Below are positions 15,774 through 23,867 of a stretch of DNA of 54,987 nucleotides, piece by piece. Under the pieces are notes generated by a model, which saw nothing but the letters and a program-made list of their open reading frames with translations, ran no database searches and was not told the DNA's origin. This stretch comes from M3007 sp046153695 (GTDB lineage: Bacteria > Bacteroidota > Bacteroidia > Chitinophagales > Saprospiraceae). The stretch spans positions 1 through 54,987 of the forward strand of contig JBJXEZ010000075.1 of the NCBI GenBank assembly GCA_046153695.1. Direction: 5' to 3'. Within the stretch, counting starts at the first letter, position 1, and the number at the start of each line of letters is the position of its first letter. A program made the position numbers and the translations under genes.

Positions 15774-18700
15774 TCAATTTTGTCGCACGACCACGCGCCG
15801 AACATGTCCCGCGCCCCCCATGTACAAGCGGACGAAATATACACCGGGCACAGCGCCGTCCAGGTGCAGCGGGATCATAGTTCTTCCGGCACCCAAGGTT
15901 GCATTTTGGGATCGAATCGTGCGCCCCAGCGCGTCATCAACTGTGATCGTTATGGGCTGGGCCTCGTCGGCACGGACTGCAACGGTGAAAAAACCGTTGC
16001 CCGGATTGGGTTGCACCGACCATTCCGGCTCGTCGGCTCCGGCAGAAACGGTGCCGATAGTCGGCTGGCCGACGATGGTGATGTTGTCTAACAAAACCCG
16101 ATCGCCGAAACTGGTAGCACCGAAAGTATCGCGCTCGCTGCTGATCCCGGTAAACGATTCAAAACAAATCTGCACTGTGCCGCCGAGGTAGTCTTTGAGG
16201 TCTTCCTTGCGGGTTTTCCATTGGTCGAAACTGGGTGTGGTGGCGCGATAAATATCGCCGAGGGGTTCCCCGTCGGCAAGCAGGCGCAGCATACTTCCGT
16301 AGGGGTTGTGTGCACCCAATTTTTTCACATAAAAAAACGAAAAGGTTTGTTTCAGGTCAAACTGCAACTCGGCGGATGCCAGCCCCGAGAGGTCGGCACA
16401 AAGGCACACTTGCGAGATAAAGTCCCTGTTGAGCGCCCAGGCGTTGGTCAGGGTCGGCTCTTGCGCTTTACCTGTGGCCAGTGCGGTAGCGAAGTCGCCT
16501 CCGGTGATACGCAGGCCAGCAGTTCCTGTTCGGGCGGCATCGGCTCGGATAGTTGCTTCGCTTTCGCTGCCCGGCACGACGAGCAGGGTATCAAAGGCAG
16601 CATTAAAAACGGACTCGAAGTTCACCATGTCGGAGCGGTACATGGGTGCCGGATGCACGACGATGTAGTTGTTCAGGCTGTCGTTTGTCAAAATATTGTC
16701 GGCGGCGTAGTGCGCCCAAAAGTTGATCGAATAGGTGCCGATGGTTGCCAGATCGGCTTGCGCGGCAAATTTGTGAAAAAACACCTGTCCGGTGAAAAGC
16801 GTAACGGGCACAGGCACAACCTCGCTCACGGGAGTACTGCCGTCCACGCTATACGAGAGTACGATTTCGGTACCGGCGGGCAGGGAATCGCAGCCCCAGA
16901 ACCCAACTTCCACAATCGGGTTTTCGACTCCGAGGAAGCACCCGGTGGCGGGCTGTTCGGCTCCGCGCATGCGCACATCGGTGTTTTGTCCGGCAATACT
17001 TTCCAAGGTCAGCACCGTTTCATCGTTGTCAGCATTGAGGTCTGGATCAAAATCGGCCCAACAGCGCAGAGTGTGAAAGCCCGGCACGGCCAGTTGGGCA
17101 GGCGGTGTGGCGAAAGTAAAGCCGACCTCATCTCCAAAAGTTAGCGAAGCGGCCAGCACGAGCGTATCCCAAACGGGTTGTTGGCCGTCAATGAGGTAGG
17201 CCACCGGGATTCTGTCGCCCGCTTGCAGGTCGGTATTGCAGCCGTCGTACCGAAATTGTACGCTGAGCAGTTCCGTGCCTGTAAAGCCACAAACAACCGG
17301 TGCTGGCTCCGATATCCGAATAGCGGCCAGGTCATTGGGAAAATATTGTCGGCCTACGCCCACGGCGTACCAGGCATTCGCTGTTTGAACAAATACTTCC
17401 GAACAGATGCCGTACAGGTCTTCGGCCGCTTGAATGGCACCTTCGCGGGCATCGGCATAATTGGACAGTGTAACGAGGTAGTATTGCAGGTTGCGAAACG
17501 CGATGTCGGCGGCTGTGTCGAGACCGAGAGCGGTCACGGCGTACGCGTCGCCATTGTCGTTGGTGCCGCTTCCACCTTCGGTCAGCAGGTAAAACCAGTG
17601 GTTTTGCACGCCGCTGTTGGTGTGTACGCCGCCGTTGTCGCCTGCACCGGTCGCCCAGAATTCGCCTTTGTATGTGTCGGGGTTGGTTTCCTGTTTCGGG
17701 TCGGCCATATCTCGGAATGGCGAGCCGTTGGAGTAAATATCCTCACCGACGAGCCAGTTGGCCCGTTCGGGCCGGGCGACAAATTCCACGGCGGAGCCAA
17801 ACACGTCACTAAACGACTCGTTTAAGGCACCACTTTCGTTGCGGTACCGCAGGTGGGCAGAAAATTCGGTCACGCCGTGGGTAAACTCGTGCGCCACCAC
17901 GTCTAGAGAGGAAAACGGCCCGGACAACCCGGAGCCGTCGCCATAACTGGCCCATGAGCCGTTCCAAAATGCATTTTCGTATGCCGAGCTATAATGAACG
18001 AAGCTGATGAGCGGTTTGTCCAAACCGTCTAAGCCGTGATGTTGGTGGTAGTTCAGGTAGTAGTCGTAGGTCATTTCCGCACCCCAGTGGGCATCGGTGG
18101 CCGCTTCGTCTTTTGCGATGTTGAAGTTATTCCATTGGTTATCAGCATCGGTAAAGTTTACTGCCACGTCATAATTGGTCGTGCGCTGCATGTTGTAGGT
18201 CTCGATGCCGTTGCCGCGGGTGGTTTCCACCAGGCGATACTGCCCGTTGGGCATTTGTTCGGTGATAATATCTCGGGGGCCGCTATACTTGGTTTGCGCG
18301 GTACCAGGGGTGTTCTCGGTACAAATGTTGTCCACCATGTCTACCAGTGAGCCGTCTTCAGCGCTGATAAACAATTCCTTGCGGGTCTCTTCCGGTAAGA
18401 GGGTATGCACAGTCAAGTGCCAGGCTAATTGAAAACCTTTGGCCCCCTGAGCGAAATCAGGGGCTACCAGAACCAGCTCAGGTTTTGGATAAAACGTAGC
18501 TGTCGGGTCGTTTTTGACGCGGCGTAAAAGCGCCTCGGCCTGGGGAGACTCCCAGATGTAGCGGTCAGCAGGCACATGCCGCTGCGCGTATTCAACGGCT
18601 CGACTGGCTGGCAATGCCGGACGGACTCCTGCTTGCAGGCCGCGAACCAATTTCCCGTTCAAGGTGCGCACGCGGCCTTCTTTTTCGTGAATGAGCAGCT

Positions 18701-19004
18701 CGCCCCCGTCCACTTTCACGCCCCGGTGATACTGCTGGTAGCGGTGATGGACAAACCCGATCGCGTCGGTATTGGTACGGTAAGGCACTAGTTCATCGTG
18801 TTCGCCGAGGCCAAGGTCAGCCTTGTGCAGGCGTACCAAATCGGCGGCGGCGATGGCTACGCCGGGGCGTATGGTCAACCAGTCAGGATTGCCCGTTTTG
18901 GCAAAAAAAACGGTTTCCCGAATGGAGGATACGTTGGTATTGCGTTGGGAAAAGAGGGCCGTTGTGGCGAGCAGCCACAGCGCAGCGGTGTAGAATGACT
19001 TCAT
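15774..19004 (-). CDS. Secreted thermolysin-like (M4) metallopeptidase with T9SS sorting domain
   Basis: 1076 residues. Signal peptide MKSFYTAALWLLATTALFSQ; propeptide (FTP/PepSY-like) to about 230; M4 catalytic domain about 240-560. Zinc site H372-E-F-T-H376 with third ligand E396 in ALNESFSD, and the catalytic-site histidine region NGGVHTNSGVQNHWFY near 461-472. Residues about 560-780 are beta-sandwich repeats resembling CARDB domains, followed by a region with DRVLLDNITIVG resembling a jelly-roll module. The end (WSVQPNPGNGFFTVAV ... GVYFVRLYMGG) is a type A T9SS C-terminal domain, so the protease is exported across the outer membrane and attached or released. It would degrade extracellular protein for growth. 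A TTTCTTTG promoter-like box is at 19031-19038. Confidence 0.96.
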   Translation of the reverse strand: MKSFYTAALWLLATTALFSQRNTNVSSIRETVFFAKTGNPDWLTIRPGVAIAAADLVRLHKADLGLGEHDELVPYRTNTDAIGFVHHRYQQYHRGVKVDGGELLIHEKEGRVRTLNGKLVRGLQAGVRPALPASRAVEYAQRHVPADRYIWESPQAEALLRRVKNDPTATFYPKPELVLVAPDFAQGAKGFQLAWHLTVHTLLPEETRKELFISAEDGSLVDMVDNICTENTPGTAQTKYSGPRDIITEQMPNGQYRLVETTRGNGIETYNMQRTTNYDVAVNFTDADNQWNNFNIAKDEAATDAHWGAEMTYDYYLNYHQHHGLDGLDKPLISFVHYSSAYENAFWNGSWASYGDGSGLSGPFSSLDVVAHEFTHGVTEFSAHLRYRNESGALNESFSDVFGSAVEFVARPERANWLVGEDIYSNGSPFRDMADPKQETNPDTYKGEFWATGAGDNGGVHTNSGVQNHWFYLLTEGGSGTNDNGDAYAVTALGLDTAADIAFRNLQYYLVTLSNYADAREGAIQAAEDLYGICSEVFVQTANAWYAVGVGRQYFPNDLAAIRISEPAPVVCGFTGTELLSVQFRYDGCNTDLQAGDRIPVAYLIDGQQPVWDTLVLAASLTFGDEVGFTFATPPAQLAVPGFHTLRCWADFDPDLNADNDETVLTLESIAGQNTDVRMRGAEQPATGCFLGVENPIVEVGFWGCDSLPAGTEIVLSYSVDGSTPVSEVVPVPVTLFTGQVFFHKFAAQADLATIGTYSINFWAHYAADNILTNDSLNNYIVVHPAPMYRSDMVNFESVFNAAFDTLLVVPGSESEATIRADAARTGTAGLRITGGDFATALATGKAQEPTLTNAWALNRDFISQVCLCADLSGLASAELQFDLKQTFSFFYVKKLGAHNPYGSMLRLLADGEPLGDIYRATTPSFDQWKTRKEDLKDYLGGTVQICFESFTGISSERDTFGATSFGDRVLLDNITIVGQPTIGTVSAGADEPEWSVQPNPGNGFFTVAVRADEAQPITITVDDALGRTIRSQNATLGAGRTMIPLHLDGAVPGVYFVRLYMGGAGHVRRVVVRQN

Positions 19005-19030
19005 GAGCAGCGTGGTATGAAAAATTTGCC

Positions 19031-19038
19031 CAAAGAAA
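19031..19038 (-). promoter_or_regulatory. Possible promoter of the M4 protease gene
   Basis: TTTCTTTG on the minus strand resembles TAnnTTTG with one mismatch, 27 bp upstream of the ATG. The same string precedes the gene at 32187, in a similar position. Confidence 0.4.
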
Positions 19039-19155
19039 CGGATTCTTGGCGAGTTGGCGCGGATGGGAACTGGAGCATATTAGGCATTGCGCATTGGCCA
19101 TAATGAGGTACTGTTGCTAAATGGCCAACGTCTTGGTTGGGCGTAGGCAAATACT

Positions 19156-19163
19156 TACTTTTG
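19156..19163 (+). promoter_or_regulatory. Promoter -7 element (TACTTTTG) of the small HTH gene
   Basis: Perfect TAnnTTTG with a TTGG about 20 bp upstream. It lies inside the longer open frame that begins at 19137, which argues that the protein starts at 19197 or 19227. Confidence 0.75.
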
Positions 19164-19196
19164 CAACGGCCCTGCGGTAAGACATTGTTTGCCCGT

Positions 19197-19418
19197 ATGC
19201 CAAACCGACTAAACACGCTCCCGCCAATGATCAACAAATGCAAAACCCGCGTAGAAATCGCCACGGAGTACGGCGTTGACCGAAAAACCCTGGCTAAAAT
19301 GCTCAAGCGCAACCAGATCGAACTGCCACGGGGCCTGCTGCCCCCGGAGTGGGTGGAAAAGGTGTATGCCGCACTTGGGACACCGGACACTTCCGCCCCC
19401 CCCCCGTTAGGGCCTTGA
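19197..19418 (+). CDS. Small helix-turn-helix protein ending in a C10 tract
   Basis: 73 residues from the ATG at 19197; an ATG at 19227 is an equally good start. The core (CKTRVEIATEYGVDRKTLAK, then MLKRNQIELPRGLLPPEWVE) is a compact helix-turn-helix resembling resolvase or Fis-like HTH units, in which EIATEYGVDRKTLAKMLKR is the turn and recognition helix. Very short HTH proteins of this kind are numerous in Saprospiria-type genomes and are uncharacterised; DNA binding is inferred. The 3' end contains ten consecutive C residues (19396-19405). One extra C would bypass the TGA at 19416 and run through the neighbouring tandem repeat to a stop near 19519, while one fewer would stop at once at TAG. 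Confidence 0.6.
   Translation: MPNRLNTLPPMINKCKTRVEIATEYGVDRKTLAKMLKRNQIELPRGLLPPEWVEKVYAALGTPDTSAPPPLGP
19396..19405 (+). repeat. C10 homopolymer tract inside the HTH coding region
   Basis: Ten consecutive C residues encode Ala-Pro-Pro-Pro near the C-terminus. Such tracts are prone to slipped-strand mispairing, and both shifted frames change the C-terminus of the protein. Confidence 0.8.
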
Positions 19419-19430
19419 CCCGGTCGGGCC

Positions 19431-19490
19431 TCCCCAAACTTCCCCATTTTTCCCCAAACTTCCCCAAACTTCCCCAAAATTCCCCATTTT
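19431..19490. repeat. Six-unit 10-bp tandem repeat with G-quadruplex pattern
   Basis: Units TCCCCAAACT, TCCCCATTTT and close variants repeat with an exact 10-bp period. CCCC runs start at 19432, 19442, 19452, 19462, 19472 and 19482. The minus strand thus has six GGGG runs separated by 6-nt loops, which meets the usual G-quadruplex rule. It lies between the HTH gene and the promoter of the Cys-rich lipoprotein. Confidence 0.9.
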
Positions 19491-19508
19491 TTTACGTTTG
19501 GGTTCCCG

Positions 19509-19516
19509 TAAATTTG
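19509..19516 (+). promoter_or_regulatory. Promoter -7 element (TAAATTTG) of the lipoprotein gene
   Basis: Matches TAnnTTTG and sits 18 bp after the tandem repeat. It implies a 5' leader of about 100 nt before the ATG at 19623. Confidence 0.55.
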
Positions 19517-19522
19517 TAGCGT

Positions 19523-19584
19523 CCTCTGTGCGCACGGAGGGCGACAAAAAAAGGGCCAATGCCGCCCCCTTGCATGCAAGCGGC
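19523..19584 (+). promoter_or_regulatory. Two hairpins in the lipoprotein leader
   Basis: First hairpin 19523-19540: CCTCTGTG pairs with CACGGAGG (one G-U pair). Second hairpin 19561-19584: GCCGC pairs with GCGGC, with a nested palindrome CTTGCATGCAAG. They lie between promoter and start codon and could control translation. No known riboswitch class is recognised. Confidence 0.45.
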
Positions 19585-19622
19585 AAAGACCCTATTGTTC
19601 ACTACTTTAATGACGCAAAATT

Positions 19623-20105
19623 ATGCAACCAAACCGATTTTTTCGCCTTGTACCCATTTTGCTGGCCCTCGCGGCTGGCGCGTATTTTTTCGCCTGCCAG
19701 CAGGACACCGCCACCGACCCGGCCTCACCCAAAGTGACTACCGACCTGCCCGCCGACGACCGCATGTGCCCAGGAGGAACTTGCGAGTTTCTCATCACGG
19801 TGGATGGTGCCGCCGACATTGTGCTGTGCGGGGACATCACCGGCGGGACAGGTACCTGCAGTTTCAACTGCGCGGGCAGCGGCACTAACTCTTCTAGTTT
19901 TTCCCTACAGGCAAACGAGACCGCCAGGGTATGTGTTCAGTCCAACGACGGCCAAATATGTATCAGCCAGGCCACCGTGGCCTCGGTGGGCATAAGGGTC
20001 CAGTTTGGGACCAGCACGCCCATCAACACGACGCTTTTTGCCGGAACGCCCTTGTGTTTCAACACAGATGGTTTCTGTGGCGAAACGAATGCGGGCTGCA
20101 ACTAA
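19623..20105 (+). CDS. Small cysteine-rich lipoprotein, unknown function
   Basis: 160 residues. MQPNRFFRLVPILLALAAGA followed by YFFAC is a lipoprotein signal (Cys 25). The mature region has nine further cysteines in the blocks MCPGGTCEFLI, LCGDITGGTGTCSFNCAGSG, RVCVQSNDGQICIS, PLCFNTDGFCG and NAGCN, so it is probably disulfide-stabilised and of all-beta type. No family is recognised. It has its own promoter and structured leader and a strong terminator, so it is a one-gene unit. The adjacent PKD-repeat protein gene begins 70 bp downstream, beyond that terminator. Confidence 0.8.
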   Translation: MQPNRFFRLVPILLALAAGAYFFACQQDTATDPASPKVTTDLPADDRMCPGGTCEFLITVDGAADIVLCGDITGGTGTCSFNCAGSGTNSSSFSLQANETARVCVQSNDGQICISQATVASVGIRVQFGTSTPINTTLFAGTPLCFNTDGFCGETNAGCN

Positions 20106-20118
20106 ATTGCCTATTAGG

Positions 20119-20155
20119 TTCCCCCCGGTCGGTACCAGCCGGGGGGAATTTTTTT
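20119..20155 (+). terminator. Rho-independent terminator of the Cys-rich lipoprotein
   Basis: Perfect 10-bp stem TTCCCCCCGG / CCGGGGGGAA around a 10-nt loop, followed by seven T residues. Confidence 0.93.
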
Positions 20156-20175
20156 GTCGCAAACCAAACTGAGGG

Positions 20176-22692
20176 ATGAGAAAAATCTACCGCACCGTAT
20201 TAAAATCAGGTTTTTACATGGTTGTTTGGTTGGCAACCGGTTCGCTGGCCGCCCAATGCCCGGCATTGGGGCCGATTGTCGGACAAGCAATGCCCCAGGC
20301 CTGTAACGACAGCCTTTACACATTCACGATTCCCGGTTCCGGGCCGGCCGACCTGATCTGGAGCCTCAACCCGCCCCATGTTGGCCACTTTGATGGACCT
20401 CCGAATGGAGAATCGGTTTACATTGGATGGGCTTATGAAGAGCCGGTCCAGTTGTGCGCCACGCCCACCAACCCCTGCTACGACCCCACGCCGGTGTGTA
20501 TGGACATCGAGGTGCAACCTTCTCCTTATGTAGATATCGTTCCAGACATGTACGTTTGCGACGGGGAGCAGGTTGATATCCATTTTACCGGCACGGGATG
20601 GACGTACCACTGGACCCAGACCAGCAACCCTGTGTATTCCCCCATCGGCCTTTCGGCACAGTCCGGCGTGGGCGACATTTCTTTCGTCGCTTCCAACCCG
20701 GGGAACACCGTGATACTCCAAGGATTTTCTGTGAACGCTTATCAGGGAGACTGCGCAGGAGAAGGTAATCCCTGGCTTATCTTCGTCTACCCCTTCCCCG
20801 CCATGGCCCAGCCCCCCGACCGCACCGTCTGCCCCGGCGCTGTCGTGGACGTGCCCTTCACCGGCGGGCCGCAGGGCACGGTGTACCACTGGGAAAACGA
20901 CAACCCCGCCATCGGCCTGCCCGCCGCGGGTAGCACCACCACCAACCTCTACTTCACCGCCGCACAAGTGTCCACCCAACAGACGGGCACCGTCACCGTC
21001 ACCCCCGTGACGGGCGACGACTGCGCTGGCGACCCGGTCACCTTCTCCATCACCGTCACGCCCAGCCTCAACGACCCGCCGGACATCACCGTGTGCCCCG
21101 GCGAGCCGGTGTCGGTCGGCTTCACTGGCACGGGCGTGAACTTCAACTGGACCAACTCCAACCCGGCCGTCGGCCTGCCCGGCTCCGGCTCGGGCGACCT
21201 GGCCTTCACCGCCACGGGCGGGTCGCAGCAGCAGACCGCCACGATCACCGTCACGCCCAGCCTCGGCCCCTGCGCCCCAGTGCCGCAGACCTTCACCGTC
21301 ACCGTGCGCCCGCAGCCGACCGTCAACCAGCCGCCCAACCTCGCCGTGTGCGCCGGGGCCAACGTCACGGCCAACTTCACGGGCACGCCAGGCACCACGT
21401 TTTCGTGGACGAACAACAACCCCGCCGTCGGCCTCGGCCCGTCCGGCACCGGCAACATCGCCTTCACCGCCGCCGACGTGGGGCAGACCGAGACGGCCAC
21501 CGTGACCGTCACGCCCGACAACGGCACCTGCGCCGGTATCCCCAGAACCTTCGACATTCGCGTGAAGCCCCTGCCGCTGATGCTCCCCCCGGCGGACGCG
21601 ACCGTGTGCGCCGAGAGCGACCTGCAGGTCGCGTTCAACGGCCCGGCGGGCGCGACGTACACCTGGACGAACAGCAACCCGGCCATCGGCCTCGGGCCGT
21701 CGGGCGCGGGCGACATCGCCTTCACGGCGGCCAATGGCCCGCAGCAGCAGACGGCCACCGTGACCGTCACGCCAAAACTGGAGGGTTGCGACGGGCCGCC
21801 GGTGTCCTTTTCGATCACGGTGCTGCCCGCCCCCGTGGTGCAGGTGCCCGCCGACCTGAGCGTGTGCACGGGCACCCAGGTGACCGTGCAGTTGACCGCC
21901 ACGCCCGGCGCCTCGATCGTGTGGACAAACGGCAATCCCGCCATCGGGCTGCCCGCCGCAGGCGGCGGGCCGATCATCAACTTCACCGCCGCGCAGGTGG
22001 ACAGCCTGCTGAGCGGCCTGATCACCGTCACGCCGCACGGGGCGCAGTGTACGGGCTTGGCGCAGACCTTCGTCATCACCGTCGTGCGCTGCTGCCAGAC
22101 CTGGGCCGGAGCGCTCGACACGATCAATCGCACGCTGTGCGCCCCCGACTCGGCTTTCGTGGCCCACTTCGGCAACCAGAGCCTGGCACCGGGCGACACG
22201 TTGCTGTTCCTGCTGTACTCGGACTCGCTCGATCCACTGGGCAGCGTGCTGTGGGTGTCCGACAGTTTGCCGATCCCTTTTCTGCCGGGCGTGACGCTGC
22301 CGGACAGCACGTATTTCACCGCCGCCGTGGCCGGGCCGCTGGCCGCGCCGGACAGCGTGGACGCGGGCGCGGCGTGCTTCTCGCTCGTGCGCGGGCCGAC
22401 GGTGCGCTGGGTAGCGCGACCCACTGCCGTGGCGCTGGCTCCGCCCGAAGCGGTGTGCCGCGACGGCTGCGCGGAGGTGCTGATCGAACTGAAGGGGCAT
22501 CCGCCGTTCGAGTTGTCGTGGCGGGCATCCATGGCCGGGCAGGTGCTGCTCGACCGGACGGAGACGGTGGTGGGGCACTCGCTACTGCTCACGATCTGCG
22601 TGGACGAACTGGGGCCGCTGCCCCCGGGCGGAGGCATGCTGGATTTTGGGGCGTATTATTTGGCGGACCGGTACTGCGGGTGCGGGAAGTGA
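20176..22692 (+). CDS. Exported PKD-like repeat protein, GC-rich, no sorting domain seen
   Basis: 838 residues. Residues 1-27 form a signal peptide (FYMVVWLATGSLAAQ). About six tandem PKD-like beta-sandwich repeats of 85-90 residues follow. The last five start near bases 20797, 21064, 21319, 21577 and 21835 and share QPPDRTVCPGAxVxVxFTG ... WTNxNPAIGLP ... TATVTVTP. The C-terminal 200 residues differ (CCQTWAGALDTINRTLC, RYCGCGK). Repeats of this type occur in large T9SS-secreted adhesins, but no C-terminal sorting motif (PNP ... G.Y.v.v) is visible, so the end may be altered or another export route used. From about 20800 onward the DNA is clearly richer in G and C than the first 600 bases and the neighbouring genes. 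Confidence 0.85.
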   Translation: MRKIYRTVLKSGFYMVVWLATGSLAAQCPALGPIVGQAMPQACNDSLYTFTIPGSGPADLIWSLNPPHVGHFDGPPNGESVYIGWAYEEPVQLCATPTNPCYDPTPVCMDIEVQPSPYVDIVPDMYVCDGEQVDIHFTGTGWTYHWTQTSNPVYSPIGLSAQSGVGDISFVASNPGNTVILQGFSVNAYQGDCAGEGNPWLIFVYPFPAMAQPPDRTVCPGAVVDVPFTGGPQGTVYHWENDNPAIGLPAAGSTTTNLYFTAAQVSTQQTGTVTVTPVTGDDCAGDPVTFSITVTPSLNDPPDITVCPGEPVSVGFTGTGVNFNWTNSNPAVGLPGSGSGDLAFTATGGSQQQTATITVTPSLGPCAPVPQTFTVTVRPQPTVNQPPNLAVCAGANVTANFTGTPGTTFSWTNNNPAVGLGPSGTGNIAFTAADVGQTETATVTVTPDNGTCAGIPRTFDIRVKPLPLMLPPADATVCAESDLQVAFNGPAGATYTWTNSNPAIGLGPSGAGDIAFTAANGPQQQTATVTVTPKLEGCDGPPVSFSITVLPAPVVQVPADLSVCTGTQVTVQLTATPGASIVWTNGNPAIGLPAAGGGPIINFTAAQVDSLLSGLITVTPHGAQCTGLAQTFVITVVRCCQTWAGALDTINRTLCAPDSAFVAHFGNQSLAPGDTLLFLLYSDSLDPLGSVLWVSDSLPIPFLPGVTLPDSTYFTAAVAGPLAAPDSVDAGAACFSLVRGPTVRWVARPTAVALAPPEAVCRDGCAEVLIELKGHPPFELSWRASMAGQVLLDRTETVVGHSLLLTICVDELGPLPPGGGMLDFGAYYLADRYCGCGK

Positions 22693-22706
22693 GCGTTGTG
22701 GGATTC

Positions 22707-22720
22707 TCGGTGATCACCGA
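22707..22720. other. 14-bp perfect palindrome at convergent gene ends
   Basis: TCGGTGATCACCGA spans the gap between the PKD-protein stop and the stop of the M50 protease gene. There is no T-run, so it may be a weak bidirectional terminator or a protein-binding site. Confidence 0.5.
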
Positions 22721-23832
22721 CCGTTGAGCCGCAAAAAGTTTTGTATCCCTGCCTGGTCAATCACACCAAGTACTTGCCCCTGATCCGACACGGCGATCAG
22801 GCCCATGCTCCGCTGTTGCAGCAACTGAAGAACGTAGTCCAGTGTGTCTTCCGGGCCTACCACCCCGACATCAGGCCGGGCGTATCGCTCGATCTCAGCC
22901 GAAAGGTCGCGCCGCTTCATGGCCCCCACGATTTGTGGCTCTTCGAGCACGCCAACCAGTCGGTCTTGCAGGTCAAAAACCAAAAAATGTCGCTCCAAAC
23001 CTTGTTGCAGCAAGCCGATAGGCGTTTGCATCCAATCGCTGATGGATAGGCGGGTAAACTGCGGGCGCATCAGGTCGCGTGCTTTGAATCGGCGCACCAA
23101 GTCGTCCAGTTGCACCATGTTGTTTTCGGCGCGGGCGGTAGTGAAAACAAAAATCCCGATGAGTGCCAGTGAAAAGGCATCGTTCCAAAGGCCAAAGCCC
23201 ACGAACAGTACGGCAATGCCCTGCCCCAACCACGATGCGATCTTGGTGGCACGAACCCGGCCAATACGCATGGCCAGCAAAGAGCGCAGGATACGCCCTC
23301 CGTCCATCGGGAATGCCGGGATCATGTTGAAAATCACCAGTGCAATATTGACGACTACGAGCCTCGGAAGCAGGTATGCAAGCAACCCAGATTCTGCCAT
23401 TCCTTCTGAAGCGCCCTCGCCATTTTCGCCGATCCAGCGAAGCAGCCAGGCATCGCCCTGAAAAATCAGATAGCCGAGAAAGAAAAACAGCACAGCGAGC
23501 ACCACATTGACCAACGGACCGGCTATAGCAACCAAAAACTCCTGCTTGGGTTTTTCCGGCATGCGCTCCAACCGGGCGATACCGCCGATGAACGTGATAA
23601 CGATATCTTGCGTGCGAACCCCGTACCGCCGCGCAGTAAGCGCGTGACCATACTCGTGCAGCAGCACGCAACCAAACAACGCAACGTAGGCGATCATAAG
23701 CCAGATGGTATTCTGAGCATCCAGCCCGTCGCTGTACCCGACCCACAACGCGTACAAAAAAATGAGGCCGAAACTCCAGTGCAAGTAAACCGGAATGCCA
23801 AGCCAGGTGAACAATTTGAGCGATCCGCGCAT
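22714..23832 (-). CDS. Site-2-protease (M50) family metalloprotease with CBS domains
   Basis: 372 residues. A membrane-embedded protease: helix 1 near 15-35, zinc motif H59-E-Y-G-H63 in LLHEYGHALTARRYGV, further helices near 100-125 and 150-170, and the third-ligand motif FNMIPAFPMDGGRILRS with Asp177. Residues about 255-372 form a CBS pair (DLMRPQFTRLSISDWMQTPI ... GLIAVSDQGQVLGVIDQAGI) that may sense adenine nucleotides. This is the SpoIVFB/Rip3-like CBS-containing S2P group. It would cleave membrane-bound substrates, often anti-sigma factors, but none is encoded nearby. The gene follows the lipoprotein methyltransferase gene by 35 bp and is probably cotranscribed with it. Confidence 0.93.
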   Translation of the reverse strand: MRGSLKLFTWLGIPVYLHWSFGLIFLYALWVGYSDGLDAQNTIWLMIAYVALFGCVLLHEYGHALTARRYGVRTQDIVITFIGGIARLERMPEKPKQEFLVAIAGPLVNVVLAVLFFFLGYLIFQGDAWLLRWIGENGEGASEGMAESGLLAYLLPRLVVVNIALVIFNMIPAFPMDGGRILRSLLAMRIGRVRATKIASWLGQGIAVLFVGFGLWNDAFSLALIGIFVFTTARAENNMVQLDDLVRRFKARDLMRPQFTRLSISDWMQTPIGLLQQGLERHFLVFDLQDRLVGVLEEPQIVGAMKRRDLSAEIERYARPDVGVVGPEDTLDYVLQLLQQRSMGLIAVSDQGQVLGVIDQAGIQNFLRLNGR

Positions 23833-23867
23833 GGGGATAATTTGCGAGCCTGTCAGGCAGCCTCTTG

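Noticed and set aside
19431..19490. Possible CRISPR array
   Set aside because: Units are 10 bp with no spacers, no cas genes are present, and it is a simple tandem repeat.
19001..19579. 192-aa minus-strand frame through the 10-bp tandem repeat
   Set aside because: Its WGKFGEVWGK-type sequence is just the translation of the G-rich repeat, and its end overlaps the M4 signal-peptide coding region and promoter.
20206..22578. Long minus-strand frame (790 aa) and other frames opposite the PKD-repeat gene, including 20949-22637 and a plus-strand +2 frame 21093-22727
   Set aside because: The GC-rich repeat region has few stop codons in any frame. The translations are low-complexity and have no signal or domain, while the 20176 frame gives coherent repeats and a signal peptide.
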